64,000 nt of DNA from Actinomucor elegans. Its lineage: Eukaryota; Mucoromycota; Mucoromycetes; Mucorales; Mucoraceae. Positions 23,401-35,260 of the stretch are shown in pieces. Each line of letters opens with the position of its first letter. The first letter of the stretch is position 1. The stretch is taken from contig JAMSLZ010000005.1 in assembly GCA_026027325.1 (NCBI GenBank), forward strand, positions 682,001 to 746,000, written 5' to 3'. Made by a program: the position numbers and the translations under genes. The notes beneath the pieces were generated by a model, which saw only the letters and a program-made list of their open reading frames with translations, was not told the DNA's origin and ran no database searches.

Positions 23401-24009
23401 TGGGCATTTCCAATCAGTGTCCACAAGGCTCAGTGACAGGTGATGCTGGGTATAAGTTTGTAATAATGTGCTGCATAGTTCATCTTTGGTTTGCTGAAAG
23501 TATTGTGGAATTTGGAAAGGTAGCAAGTCTTGTACATCTTGATGTGGGGATATAAAGAATCGCGTTAGATCTTTCCCGCTGCAAGGGCATGCTGTCAGTA
23601 AGAAGATGTAGTTTTTGGTAGGTTCTGGAGTGCAAAGGTCAGTGTTTTCCCATTGGAAATCCCCAATGACTTCTTTGAGTACTTGCTTAATACGCATAAT
23701 AGGTGTGCCTAAAACAGTCTGCTTTGGTCTGTCCCTATTTCGCTTTTCATACTCGCTTTCTATAGCGTTGAAGGATTCTTCAGTCATAGTATAAAAATGT
23801 CGAATTGAATCAGTCGGATATCGTGTTTGAGTACTAAAGAAACGGTAGCCCCATAGAATTTGCTGTCGTTTATGTTGAGTGTAGTAGAATAATAAAGTAC
23901 GCATGATAAATATTTTCAAGTTGTCTATTTGAACAAACGAATTCACTAGTGATTGTTCATCAATCAAGAAGACAATCTTGGTTGGGGTTGTTGGCATTCT
24001 AGTATTCAA
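20449..24009 (-). CDS. Treslin (TICRR)/Sld3-like replication initiation factor
   Basis: Would help load Cdc45 on the Mcm2-7 helicase at origins, under CDK control through a Dpb11/TopBP1-type partner. Exons on the minus strand: 24009..22483, 22431..22145, 22092..21844, 21787..21594, 21534..21065, 21003..20449; 1093 residues. The N terminus has a VWA-like opening (TPTKIVFLIDEQS) and ILWGYRFFSTQTRYPTDSIR, matching animal Treslin (compare VHWAFKFFDS). Across exons 2-3 lies CVTLKLKEAQLQVILYCFICKL, the Sld3/Treslin (Cdc45-binding) domain hallmark. The rest is disordered, acidic at the very end, with many S/T-P sites (HTPN, TPRTS, SPKR, SPVK, DRTPH) suited to CDK phosphorylation. Two introns of 51-52 nt were placed by their CTAAC branch sites; ATG 23997 is an alternative start. 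Family call moderately sure. Confidence 0.7.
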
Positions 24010-24347
24010 GTATCCTATCGTCTTTCCAAGAAGTAAAACACGAAAAAAAAAAAATTATATAGAAGAGAGGAGTTTTATGCTGACCGAGAAAAGTGACCTT
24101 TTTTCACGTTTATGGTCAGATAAAGAACAGCCGTAGTTGTTTGTTGATTAGAGAATATGTGTACTAGTAGAGCATGGACATCTCCACCAATATGATAATA
24201 TAGTACGTTGTGTTTATGCAATCATAAACGCGGATATTTGAACATAACTATTTTATTTCATATAGTCTTCATGTTCGCGCAAGACTGGTTACTAACTGCC
24301 TGATATATATTTCTTGTTTAGTATTTAGTAAAAGATTCTAGCAAATG

Positions 24348-24785
24348 CAGCGGCCCACTCTGAGCATTCATTTCTAATCTAATGAGAAATTTAACCGAGA
24401 TCGGCCGAGAGATCTAGAATTGAATCCTTCATGTCATATAAAGTACAAATAAAAATTACTGCTAATCATCAACAAAGTAATATGCTCACTATACTTTTGC
24501 AAAATAGAGATTTTATCATATAGAGCAACTTATTCTAAGCATAATGCATTTATAAGATACACTAGTTTGACCGAGATCAGACACGAGATCTAGCAATCAT
24601 TCATTTCATTTAAATGAACTGTATTTAAATTACTCCCAGCCCATGATGTCGTTTTATAAGCATTGCATACAATACAATATAATACAATAACAGAACTAGT
24701 AGGTAGAGTAATTCATTCTAACCATATAGCGGTTACCAAAAGTAATACTAAAGTAGAACTAGTCGAAAGATCTAAAGATGTTGAA
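24348..24785 (+). repeat. dispersed intergenic repeat, three copies in series
   Basis: Three copies start near 24349, 24524 and 24706, about 175 and 182 bp apart. The first has CACTCTGAGCATTCATTTC and TTTAACCGAGATCGGCCGAG followed by AGATCTAGAA. The second has CTTATTCTAAGCATAATGC and TTGACCGAGATCAGACACGA. The third has ATTCATTCTAACCAT and AACTAGTCGAAAGATCTAAA. The spacing is close to nucleosome repeat length. Confidence 0.75.
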
Positions 24786-25129
24786 AATGGCACATTATTT
24801 TTTTTTAAAAAAAAAAAAAATTCAGGGGTAATAAATTCGATTTTTCAAATCTCCTATTTTAGTTTATTTTTAATATCTTTATATTCTTCAGGCGACTTCC
24901 GTTTAATGTTGCACCTAATAACTCGAGCATTGAAGCAAGCTATTGCATTTACTAATATCATTTCTACTATTTTGTATTTATAGTCATTTTATTATCATAC
25001 AAGATCAAACAGAAAACAAAAATACTATTACTTAAAAAGACAGTAGGTTCTTAAGGCCACTAAGCTAAGTAGAGCTAGCGAGTGAGCAGTCCATCTACAG
25101 TGTTAGAGACATGTGCCTTGAGATTGAGT

Positions 25130-25385
25130 TGAACTTGGCGGCTATTTTGGCTCATCAAGCTTCGCATAGTGGGTGCGCCATATTGGTGAGAAGCTCGTAT
25201 CAATAACTACTAATTGCTCGCTGGCAAAAGAAGCTGGTATACACCCAAGGGCGTTGCTGGTGTCCGACACATAAAAAGTCAGAGCACCCCAAATTTGATC
25301 TGCTTCTGAAAAGATATCCTCGAGCGAGAGCTTTAAAAAAGCGGAGGGCCAGAGTGATTGATTCAAAGAACAGCCCACAGAAAAG
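25130..25385 (-). pseudogene. possible decayed coding remnant
   Basis: The minus strand is open for 78 codons from 25378 (MGCSLNQSLWPSAFLKL and onward), clearly more GC-rich than the flanking AT-rich spacer and without low complexity. I recognise no family. There is no clear partner exon. It could be a relic of a gene or mobile element, or chance. Confidence 0.2.
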
Positions 25386-25444
25386 TGATATACCTCTGAA
25401 ATTTGGCCACTAAGATCTTATTTGGCTCTAACAATATAAATGAG

Positions 25445-25560
25445 TATACTACAGTTTAGTGATTGGCTCTGAATGATATTCATTTCAATTAACCTGGATC
25501 TATAAAAGATCTATATGTTTCTCGACTGATCCGAATCAAAATCTGTATGTAATTAGTAGT
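25445..25560 (+). repeat. dispersed intergenic repeat, one diverged copy
   Basis: Shows GATTGGCTCTGAATGATATT, AACCTGGATCTATAAAAGAT and a CTGTATGTAATTAGTAG tail in the family order. More diverged than most copies. Confidence 0.45.
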
Positions 25561-26717
25561 TTATGCAAAAAATGAGCTGCTACGTTTTATAAAACCTTTA
25601 TTTAAGCAAAGCATAATTAATATACTTTATTTGCCAATGATTAACAGTATTTCATATTAAGTTAATGATTCAATTTTATCGGTCAAAACCCTTTAGTTTA
25701 CGTCTTTTAATCTTGCCTATCATGTTTCTGAAAGAAATAACAATACCAAGGTTTATTAGTTAGCTACTTTTTCTATGAGATTGAAAAAGAATTGCCTGTA
25801 AAAAGAGCTCAAATAAAAGCATTGGTAAACGATGGTCCGAAGTTTTACAATGGTGAATAAAATTATTAGCGATTCTTGTATAGACGCAACCCTTTTAATA
25901 TGAAAAAAATAAGGTTGTTATTAAGTTAATGGCTCAACTTATGGAGGGAGTAAAAAAGCATTTCATGTACTAGAACGATATCCAGTTTATAATCAAGCAA
26001 TTTGGCTCGGCCTTTTTAAATTTAATGTCAAATCGTATGGTCCATCTTCATCTTGATTGAGTTTATTTCCGTCTTGTATTCAGCATGAAGGAGCCTATAC
26101 GTAATAAAGACAGTCCACATGCTGATATTGTCTCGAGTTGCTACATGTAGCTGATTCATACAGAAGAAGAAAAAACATCAATTCGATTATTAATATCATG
26201 AAATCGAAATAGTAACGCATCATCAGTGCTGTTCAATTCTTCCATATATAAGCTTTTCTCTAAGCCAATGCATGGAAATTACATTAGGGAGAATTCAATT
26301 TAGTAAAAGCAGAAGCAGCCATCAAAGGCTTGTTTATCTGATCAAGTGCTTAACAATAGAAAGTAAAGGCTGGTACTAGCAACCTCTATTTTTGACTAGT
26401 GAAACTGATATAAATTCTGCAATAGCGTTGCTTTTTTTGCGTGTTTTTTAAGCATATTATTTACAAAAAATGTGAATAATAAAAGGGAAACATACAAGAA
26501 GTGTTTGTTAAGTAATAGTTGAAGTGATAAGCTTTGTAAATTCGAGGAAAACGAAGATAAGGTAGGTAAACAGATGCGATTCACCAATTCTCCAGTAAGT
26601 ATCTTTTACTCTTTCAAACACAAAAAGCCGAAGATAAAGCCCATGTCGTCTAACCTAGCCCTTATATGTTTACCTCTTTGCTGTTACCTTTTATTAGTTC
26701 AACAATATTATTATCTT

Positions 26718-26718
<1 letters not shown>

Positions 26719-26760
<42 letters not shown>
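26719..26760. repeat. T-run/A-run palindrome
   Basis: About 28 T followed directly by 14 A. It can form a perfect hairpin and is the longest of three such elements in the window. Confidence 0.8.
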
Positions 26761-27378
26761 GAAACCAGGACCCAGATCAAAAGTGTATCTTGAGTTATTT
26801 AATATGGTTATTACAATAAAAAGATGCAAACACCATCAAAATACATTTTTATATTTTAAATTATGCTTCAAACGTTGTAAAAATCATATTAAGTTTATTA
26901 TTCAAATCTTGAATTGCATTCGAGCCACATAGTAGTTCAGTTTTTGGTTTTACACTAATTAGTTGAGCATTTTATATGAGAAAAAATTATAAAAAAAATA
27001 CTTACAAAATACCTCTATTTATGATCTACAATTTTGGGCTATAAAGTGTGTCCAAAAGTGCAATTAGCACATTTAATTCCTTGGACAAGATTCCATGTCT
27101 GTGACGGAAAGGGTATACCTTTTGAGAAACTTGCTGTGCGGAAATCCAATCAATCCGAGTTTTTTTGATGACGTGAGTTTGTGGCCATTGTTGACCTTAA
27201 CCTGGTTACCAAAATCATAGCCAGCAAAAAAAAAAAAAAAAAAGCTTGAAAGAGTGAAATGGGTGGCGGCCCTAAGCGAAATAAGCCCTAGTTTTAAAAA
27301 ACATCTTTTTGTTTTATTTTTCTTCCCCGCACACCCCACTCTTCCTCACTCTTTCCTTGTAATTATTGAATTAATATA

Positions 27379-29199
27379 ATGTTGGCCGCCTCTCGTAAAG
27401 CCATTATCAGCACTGCCTCTAAGGCTACTTATGCTACTGCTGCTACCGCCAATGGACTTCAAATCACCTCTGCCTCCAATGGCGTGAAGGTTGCTTCTAG
27501 CCAAGAACCCGGTCAAACCGCTTCTTTGGCCGTCGTTGTTAACGGTGGTGCTAGAGCTGAATCTGGCAAGAATGCTGGTGTTTCTCATTTCTTGAAGAAC
27601 TATGGTTTCAAGGTGATTATTCTATACTTTTACTTTTACTTTTAGATTTGTGCATAGATAAAACACAACTGATAGAGGAAACGCGACACTAGAACTTTCA
27701 ACTGTCAGTAATCATACGTCAATGATGGTCTGCTTTTTGAGCAAAATTTGTACCTCGAGAACAATTTCATAAATCAACTGCAAAAAAAAAAGATCCCATT
27801 CGACAAACTAATCATTCTTTATATAATTGCTGAATCCCGAGAATACTGTTTACTAACTGACATTTTGACATTTAAATAGAACAACGCTGATCGTTCTGCT
27901 TTCCGTATTGCTCGTGAAGCCGAACTTGCTGGTGCTGTTTTGTCTTCCAACCTCTCTCACGAGTCTCTTGTCTACTCTGCTGAATTCTTGAAGGATGATG
28001 TGTAAGTCAATTTTTAGAGCATTATAGATAAAGAGGAAGGACATACAACAGGGATAGCTGCGCATATATAAGCTTTCTATGGGTTTCTTGAAAGATTCAG
28101 CTGAGAACTGACCATTTCTTTTTACGTGTATAGTGAGTTATTCGCCGAGATCTTGAGTGACGTTGTAACCAAGCAAAAGTTCCAGGAACATGAATTTGTC
28201 GACGTTGCACACCAAACTGCTGCTGAGTCTGCCAACGCTTTCTCCAACGCTGAAATCACTGCTATTGAAGCTGCTCACCAAGTTGCTTTCCGTACTGGTC
28301 TTGGTAACTCTATTTTTGCCAAGCCTACTGCTCGTATCAACAACGCTGCTGTCAAGGCTTACGCTCAAGAACTTTTCACTGAAGGTAACATTGCTCTTGT
28401 TGGTACTGGTATTGATCACGAAACCCTTCAAAACTTGGCCGAAACTTACTTGAACCTTCCCTCTGGTAAGCTCTCTTTGGCCGGTTCCAAATACTTTGGT
28501 GGTGAAAGCCGTATTGAATCCGTCTCTCAAAAGGGTGAATATATCTTGGCCTTTGAAGGTGCTGCTGCCAACTCTGCTGAGTTTGCTGCCCTTCAAGTCC
28601 TCCGTCATGCTCTTGGTGGTGATGTTCAAGTTAAGCACACTACTGGTGCTGGTATCCTCGCTCAAACTGCTGCCAAGTTTGCTCAAGGTACTGAGATCAA
28701 GGCTTTCAACATTGGTTACTCTGATGCTGGTCTCTTTGGTGTCCAAGTCTCTGCTGCTACCGCTGAGACTGGTGCTGCTATCTCTGCTGCTGCTGAAGAA
28801 TTAAAGGCTGCTGCTAAGGGTCTTTCCGCTGATGCTTTCAGCAGAGCCGTTGCTCAAGCCAAGTTTGCTGCCACTGCTGGTTTCGAAACTCGTCTCGACC
28901 GTCTTGAGACCCTCGGTGTTCAAGTAAGTTTTTATAATAGTTGATTGAATAATATCTTAATTATTTGACAAACAGGCCCTTCGCTCTGGCAAGTATACCT
29001 CTGCTGCTGAATCTGTCGCAGCACTTGACAAGGTCACCACCGCTGATATCGCTCAAGTAAGGATTAGGATATAAACAAAAATGATAATCAACTAACATGA
29101 ATTGATTAGGTCGCCGAGAAGTTGTTGAAGAGCAAGCCTACCACCGTTGCCCTTGGTGATCTTACTAGCTTGCCTTATGCTGATTCTGTCTCTTTGTAA
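27379..29199 (+). CDS. QCR2: ubiquinol-cytochrome c reductase core protein 2
   Basis: Core subunit of mitochondrial respiratory complex III on the matrix side; a non-catalytic relative of processing peptidases. Exons: 27379..27612, 27880..28001, 28134..28923, 28976..29056, 29110..29199; 438 residues. The N terminus (MLAASRKAIISTASKATYATAATA) is an Ala/Ser/basic mitochondrial presequence. The M16 fold is visible: ASLAVVVNGGARAESGKNAGVSHFL in place of the peptidase HxxEH motif, SAEFLKDDV, the RTGLGNSIF segment and a C-terminal half with GKYTSAAE. Codon use is biased towards GCT, GGT and AAG, as in the ribosomal protein genes here, fitting high expression. Intron 1 (267 nt) is long for this window. 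Confidence 0.93.
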
Positions 29200-29859
29200 T
29201 TTAAACAATACTAAATATTATATACGATCAATTGAATAAGCAAAAAGACTTTTTTATATTAAAAAAATGAAGGAAAAGAATAATTTAAACAAGATAATCT
29301 CTTCTGTCCTTTATTTGTTATACTATTACTATTATTGCCATGTACAATGCCTGTACCTTGTTGGATAATTAGATATCTATGGAGATACTAACGGAATTTA
29401 AATGCCAAGTAAGTCAGGCCAATTAAAATCGACCTCTGTAAGTCACGAATTCACGCGTCTTTTACTGTGGAATGACAATAAGAATGGCGCCGAAATGTGT
29501 AATGATGGGGCCATGCCATGGTAGGTATTGTTACTCAGAAAAATAGTATGAAATTGCATCAGCAAAAATAACCAAATGCTTTGACGTGTTTGCTTGCTAT
29601 AGATGAAACTTTTTTTCTTCTATATAAATCAGCTCGGGCATTATATGACCAAACGCGTATTGCTGCACCTGCAAACCTTTGTATGCTTAGAGAAATCTCA
29701 AGTACAAAAGACCTATACTGCAAAGTCTTTTCACGTGCTGGTGTCACCAAGACCCATTGACTTTCATTCCCCCAAACATTTTCTGGAAAATAAAACTTGT
29801 TCAAAGGACTCTTTTCCTTCTTCTTTCTTTTTCTCTTTTCCTAGTATCGAAACAAAATC
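29200..29859. other. spacer and CDS1 promoter
   Basis: Holds the QCR2 downstream region and the CDS1 promoter, including a TATATAAA at 29621-29628 (about 230 bp before the ATG) and a pyrimidine leader TTCTTTCTTTTTCTCTTTTCC just before 29860. No gene seen. Confidence 0.5.
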
Positions 29860-31547
29860 ATGGCAGGAAAGAAGCGCTCGCCTAAAACAACGCCTCAAGT
29901 TGCCGAAGTGGTTGAAAAAGAAGAGAAAGTAACTCTACTAGCTGCCGAGTCAAGTCAAAAGAAATGGAAGAACTGGTGGGTTAGAACAATTACAACCTTT
30001 ATGATGATTGGAGCTTTTTTCCTTATCCTTGCCTCGGGTCATATATGGGTCATTCTTATGGTTATTGCCATTTCAACAGTTGTATATAACGAAGTACTTC
30101 AAATTGCTCAAGGACCTGCAAAGGACAGTAACTTCAAGTGGTTTAAAACTATGAGCTGGTAACTATTAAATATGAATGGGTTAGGTTTATTGAACTAATA
30201 TGGTTCAATAGGTACTTTTTAGTTACAACAACTTACTTTCTTTATGGCGAATCCATCATCTACTATTTCCAAGAAGTTGTATTGGTGGACAGAGTACTTT
30301 TGCCTTTTGCCACTCATCATCGATTCATTAGTTTTGTTCTCTATATAATTGGTAAGTTATACTCTGGAATCTTAGGGGAAGATAAGATCCTTATCTTTTG
30401 TTCATAGGCTTTGTCTTTTTCGTGACAAACTTAAAAAAGGGACAATACAAGCGTCAGTTCCGTCAGTTTGGTTGGATGCATATGGCTCTTTTACTCGTCG
30501 TATTTCAAAGTCACTTTATCGTGAATAATATCTTGGAAGGATTGATTTGGTTCATTATTTCAACATCTTTGGTTATTTGCAATGACATCTTTGCTTATAT
30601 CTGCGGTTTCTTTTGGGGTAAGAATCAACTTATCACGCTTAGTCCCAAGAAGACCATTGAAGGTTTCGTTGGCGGTTGGATTTGTACAATGATTTTTGGG
30701 CTATTGGTAAGTATGGGTTTGTAAAAGTGTATCTTTGTCTAATTAGTCATAATAGTGGTGCACATTATTGATGAGATTTGACTATCTGATTTGCCCTGTC
30801 AAGGTATATACATATATATATATATAAGACAAATGAAAGGGGAAGAAGGGGACTAACGTGAACTGCTGAATAGGATTTATCCATGTCTGCATGGTCGCAT
30901 ACCGGTTGTGATCCTGTAAACCCTGTGTTTACTGCTGTTCCTTGGGAATTACCAGGCTTATGGGTCACTGTGATCAAGACTTTGGTAAGCCCAAAAAGTG
31001 GCTTTTTCGCTATTGAAACTCCTAACATCTAAGCAATTCTTTAGTTTCATTTGGATATCACAAAAGTTTGGATTGCACCTATTCAACTTCACACCATTGT
31101 TATGGCATGCTTTGCATCTTTAATTGCACCTTTTGGAGGTTTCTTTGCAAGTGGTGTTAAGCGTGCATTCAATGTTAAGGATTTCGGTGATATTATTCCC
31201 GGACACGGTGGTCTTACTGACCGTATGGATTGTCAGTTCTTAATGGGTGTTTTTGCTTCTATTTATTATCAAAGTTTTATCAAGGTAATAATCACGTAGC
31301 ATGAATTACAATCAATAACTAACCAATTGCGATATAGACTTACAATTTGAACGTTGGTTCAATTCTCGCCACCGTCGTGAATAACTTATCTTTGCCTGAT
31401 CAATTAGAACTGCTGGAGCGTATTTTGACTTACTTTGTCAACCAAGGCATCCTTGACCCTACTGTATTGCAAAAATGTGGTGCAAGTGCTTTGACTGAAA
31501 GTGCACGTCAAATCTTGGAGAGTGGAATTACTACATCCACATTGTAA
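29860..31547 (+). CDS. CDS1: phosphatidate cytidylyltransferase (CDP-diacylglycerol synthase)
   Basis: Makes CDP-diacylglycerol from phosphatidic acid and CTP in the ER membrane, the branch point to phosphatidylinositol, phosphatidylserine and cardiolipin. Exons: 29860..30158, 30212..30351, 30408..30706, 30756..30803, 30874..30984, 31045..31284, 31338..31547; 448 residues. A basic/acidic N terminus is followed by many membrane segments. The conserved core is present: [39 protein letters not shown]-like [15 protein letters not shown], and the signature [20 protein letters not shown] with its metal and CTP-binding Asp/Lys/His residues. Exon 4 (48 nt) was placed to restore the family piece [12 protein letters not shown]. 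Confidence 0.94.
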
Positions 31548-32990
31548 AAACCTATTATTACCATTCTCACTTAATATTATTACTATCAAACACCCAAATC
31601 GAATGCTAATTCTATAATCTCTTTATATTTTACATATCAAAAAACCCCATGTTATTATTAAATTCATGTATATTGCTTTTTTATACTTATAGTTTTGGCG
31701 ATATTGATAAGAAAACATAACATCCTAAGCTCTAAATTAAGAACAGCTCTCAATTAGATCACAAGAGCATCAACTTTCTGCTTATTGAAAATACTAACTA
31801 GTAATCAAAAACAAAGCATTTAATGGAACGAAAGTATTGCTGTATAATTGAGGGTTCAACATATACAGCAACTCATTCTGAACATGGAATGATAATTTGA
31901 TGCAATATCCGTCCAAGATTGACGGAGATCTATTGATTTAAAGATCATCAACCTGAAATACAAGCAATTACAATCCATCCTTAACATGCAATGTATTCAT
32001 TATACATTGGTCAATTAATGATTTAGATAAATACAATGTATCATTCTGAACATATGCTATTCATTCATTAAATGCGCTATTAAGCTAAATGAGTCGAGAG
32101 AAGTAAAATATTCGAAATGGGTAATTCCAGAAAAAAAACGTAAGGGTATACCTTTAAGATCAAATTCTGAAAAAAAAAAATTGTTGATATATATTTAATA
32201 TACAATGAAATAGATCGATTAGGAGCTCATTCAAAAAAGAGCACAATATCGGTTTACATGGATAGGAACTTAATAATTTGAACCATTCTTTGCGCCATTA
32301 GATACGTATTTCGGTTGTATACAAACATTATTAAACTACTTTTGGCGCATCGGTAATCTTTTTTAAAAATAAGAACAAAATCTTTTTCGCTTTGAAGCGA
32401 GGTTCGTCGTTGTTTTAATTTAGCAAACTACTAGATATTTTCATAGTGAGATACTTTTGCATCGGTTTTATGGCACTATTGCAGCCATTTTAAAGGCAAG
32501 ATTGATCGTGCAACTTTATTGCTGATAGCTTCAAGTACATATGCATATTTTTGGTGTGTGTGTGTGTTTTTTTGTTTATGAAAAAACATGAGGTGCACTT
32601 AAAAATCAAAGTTAATCATATATTGTATTGATATCCCATCAATGAACACGGTCTGGTTTTAAAGAGAATGCTATAAATTGTATGCTATTCAATACATAGA
32701 AAATTTTTGTATAGATGCTGTTAATATACTTTGTGCGTATGGAAACCTTTTAATTATTCAGAGATCAACCAAAGTCCAAACCTGATGCAAACAAATGTGT
32801 TAGTAATGATATTGAGCCTGTACATTCAACGATGGTATACAGTCATTAGAGTCTTTATTTATTTTACACGAGATTATAGACAATAAACTGTTAGGAGGAA
32901 TGCAATATCAGATTTAATATAAACAGGTAAAAGAATAGGAGTGTCTTTTTCTTGTGAATCCACAATAACTCCATATATATACAGCGAATC
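31548..32990. other. convergent spacer with dispersed repeats
   Basis: Between the ends of CDS1 and the Opy2-like gene. Contains two repeat copies (31863-32115), a (TG)n run at 32553-32568 and no gene. Confidence 0.5.
31863..32115 (+). repeat. dispersed intergenic repeat, two copies about 170 bp apart
   Basis: First: CAGCAACTCATTCTGAACAT and GG, then CAAGATTGACGGAGATCTAT. Second: TATCATTCTGAACATATGC, then AAATGAGTCGAGAGAAG. The starts are near 31867 and 32036. Confidence 0.65.
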
Positions 32991-34198
32991 TTAAGGAGGA
33001 TGTTGACCAGGTTCCCAAAATACAGTAATTTCACCGTCGCCTAGAGTGGAAGTAGATTTTGAGCTTTGAATCGACGCTTGGCTACTGTTCACTGGTTCTT
33101 CCGGAGGACAGAAATAAAAGTCGATTTGATCGCTCTGGTTTCGCTCTGGTGGATCATTTAAAGATGCGTGAAATGGAGCTTGCTGATCTTGATCAATAAC
33201 GGTTCGAATAGATCTTTTTCGCGTAACACCGCCTTCTTTCCTTGTAATTGTGTTTATACGGACCATTTTAGGTTTAGCCAGTTTTACATCTTCTGAATTG
33301 AAGCTACCAACACGAGTAACTGAACTAGAACGCGATGTAGTCTTTTTTACAGACACAGCTCTTCGGACTGTGGTGACTTCTTCTAAATCATCATCTTCAT
33401 TGGTACGGTGAATGGGTATAGTATTGTGGCGGTGATCATATTTAGTTACTTTGACAGATGAGGCTCGACTCAAATAGCCTAGGTTGGTTTCTGAAACAGC
33501 TGTGGTTGGCTCAATATTAAGTGATCGACGAATACTGGTTGACGGATCGGGTGTGTCAAGGTGCGGAATCTGGAGAGATTGAGCACCGATAATGAATGGC
33601 GACTGTGGATGATCGTATTCAATAGCCTAGATCCTTTGATTAGTTGGTGATTACGTAATGTCCCTTCAATAATTTTTTTCTTTACCTGAGGCCAAGCTGT
33701 TGGTAATGGCGGCGGTAATACTGTATGAATATCGGATATAATGATAGGTGGTGTTGAATCTTTTTCGTCCTGCAACTGTTTCTGTTGCAGTAGTTTCTGT
33801 AGCTTCCGTCGTCTATAAAATACAAATCCTGCTACTGTAGCTGCAATCAGGGCAATTACCACGAGACCAGTCGTTAAACCAGCTACTAACGCGGTTTGCT
33901 TATTATCGTTTTGCGCGTTATAGTTGGTTGCTGTTACTTGCAGTTGACCTTTATCTAGGCATTGAGTAGGCGGACAAGTTCCACATTCTGCCACTATCTT
34001 ATATACACACACTTGATCTGATGAACAGCTTGGGCGGCACTCTAGAGAGCATGATTTTGGCGGATTACATGATTTTGAGTTTATCTGCTGAGATGTATTA
34101 TAGCTTCGTATTGACAAAGGATTCCCTATGTTTAATATGTTAAAATACCCATTGCTTCAGCTTGTAAATAATTTACTTTTCAACTGGTTATTAGACAT
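32991..34198 (-). CDS. Opy2-like membrane anchor protein
   Basis: Single-pass plasma membrane protein. Yeast Opy2 recruits the adaptor Ste50 to the membrane in the HOG osmostress and filamentation pathways. Exons on the minus strand: 34198..34177, 34125..33686, 33626..32991; 365 residues. The short extracellular part has eight Cys (about residues 27-63) with the Opy2 pattern CNPPKSCSLECRPSCSSDQVCV and AECGTCPPTQC. One membrane segment (about 86-110) is followed by RRRKLQK, then a long Ser/Thr/Pro-rich cytosolic tail. No cleavable signal peptide is seen, so the N terminus would be exported by the membrane segment itself. The first exon has only 22 coding bases. It shares a short divergent promoter with the small gene at 34308. 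Confidence 0.7.
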
Positions 34199-34307
34199 CT
34201 TGCAGTCATAGAATGGTATATAGATAAAGAAGAAGAAAAGGGGGAGCTGGGTTGAAATGCTGGTCTTCTCAGCTTTTGTGTGCGCCTTAGTTCCAGGTGC
34301 GCGCCTA

Positions 34308-34657
34308 ATGGTCACGTCCGAGAAAAAAAAATGGGACCCGTAAAGTGTTACACATAGACGCTTACGTGCCACACTTGTATTTGGCTTTACTTGTTCCAGA
34401 AACTCTTTTTTAAACACATAAACGTCATACGAAATGTATGTATTCAGCTGCAAACGTACTAAATAATACTAACTTGTAATGATCTCTCCTGTCTTAGGAA
34501 TTTTGATCCTAAAACCAAAAGAGCTTTTGAAAAACTCAACACTGTCATCAATGACAATGTAAAGCTAGCAGAGTTGATATCTGAAGATCCAAAGATATTC
34601 ACTGCTGCCGAGAAAGCTAAACTAGAGGCTTATCTATCCACGTCCACACTAAAGTAG
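34308..34657 (+). CDS. small unknown protein, 63 residues, two exons
   Basis: Not recognised. Predicted exons 34308..34339 and 34498..34657, joined in frame through GTAAAG..TACTAAC..CTTAG. The product starts MVTSEKKKWDPNFDPKTKR and continues as a charged helical protein (FEKLNTVINDNVKLAELI, FTAAEKAKLEAYL). The second exon alone reads as one coherent, AT-moderate, helix-like piece, and the donor, branch site and acceptor are all good. The first exon is short and less certain. The gene is head to head with the Opy2-like gene, with 109 bp between the two ATGs. Confidence 0.45.
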
Positions 34658-35260
34658 GTATTAAGAGCTCAAGTACAGCATACAAACTTACCTTATCATA
34701 TTATGTAAGTGTTCCTAGTATAACTCAAAAGCGCAATAAGAATACAGCCGATACAGATTAGAGTTCTCAATACTCTTCTCATGCATATTCCTATTATCTC
34801 ACTGTAGAAGCTATAGAAGCCTAACTGCGCTTCAGTGATTCGACCTAAAGACTGTATAAACGATTGCATTCAACCAAGCTTTAGTAATGCAATAAAAAAA
34901 AAGTTTTCAGACTTTGTATGCTCACACACTCAATATGTCTTTAGCCTTTTTCTGTTGTTGTTGACCAAACTCAAGTTACTAGTATAAGCGTTCTGAAACT
35001 TGGTCACTGTACTACAAGCAGCCTGTCTACGAAAAAAAGAAAAAAGAAAAAGCCTTTTTAATCATTACTCACGAGGGTCACATTTATCTCATTTGATTGG
35101 ATAGCGGTCTTCAACTTGAGAAAACGATAGGTCATTATTACAAAAGCTTTTTACAATTCTTTTATTTCTTGTACCTATTTTCCTCTTATTTACTTGCTAA
35201 AATAAAAAGGCTCGCCTTTCATGGACTAATAAGAAAGGGAAAAAAGAGATACTAGTTAAA
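34658..35260. other. spacer before the SPX-RING gene
   Basis: AT-rich. The last 200 bases, with TTTATTTC and TTTTCCTC pyrimidine stretches, are the likely promoter and leader of the SPX-RING gene. Nothing else seen. Confidence 0.4.

Larger units (their letters stand above)
24010..27378. other. 3.4-kb gene-free spacer rich in repeats
   Basis: Longest gene-free stretch here. It holds four dispersed-repeat copies (24348-24785, 25445-25560), two T-run/A-run palindromes (about 24799-24822 and 26719-26760), a GC-richer island at 25130-25385 that may be a decayed coding remnant, and the QCR2 promoter near 27230-27378. Confidence 0.5.

Noticed and set aside
27613..27879. Possible snoRNA in the long first intron of QCR2
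   Set aside because: An ATGATGG and a CTGA are present but far apart, with no closing stem.
28138..28746. 202-codon antisense frame in QCR2 exon 3
   Set aside because: Mirror of the codon-biased QCR2 coding strand; no independent support.
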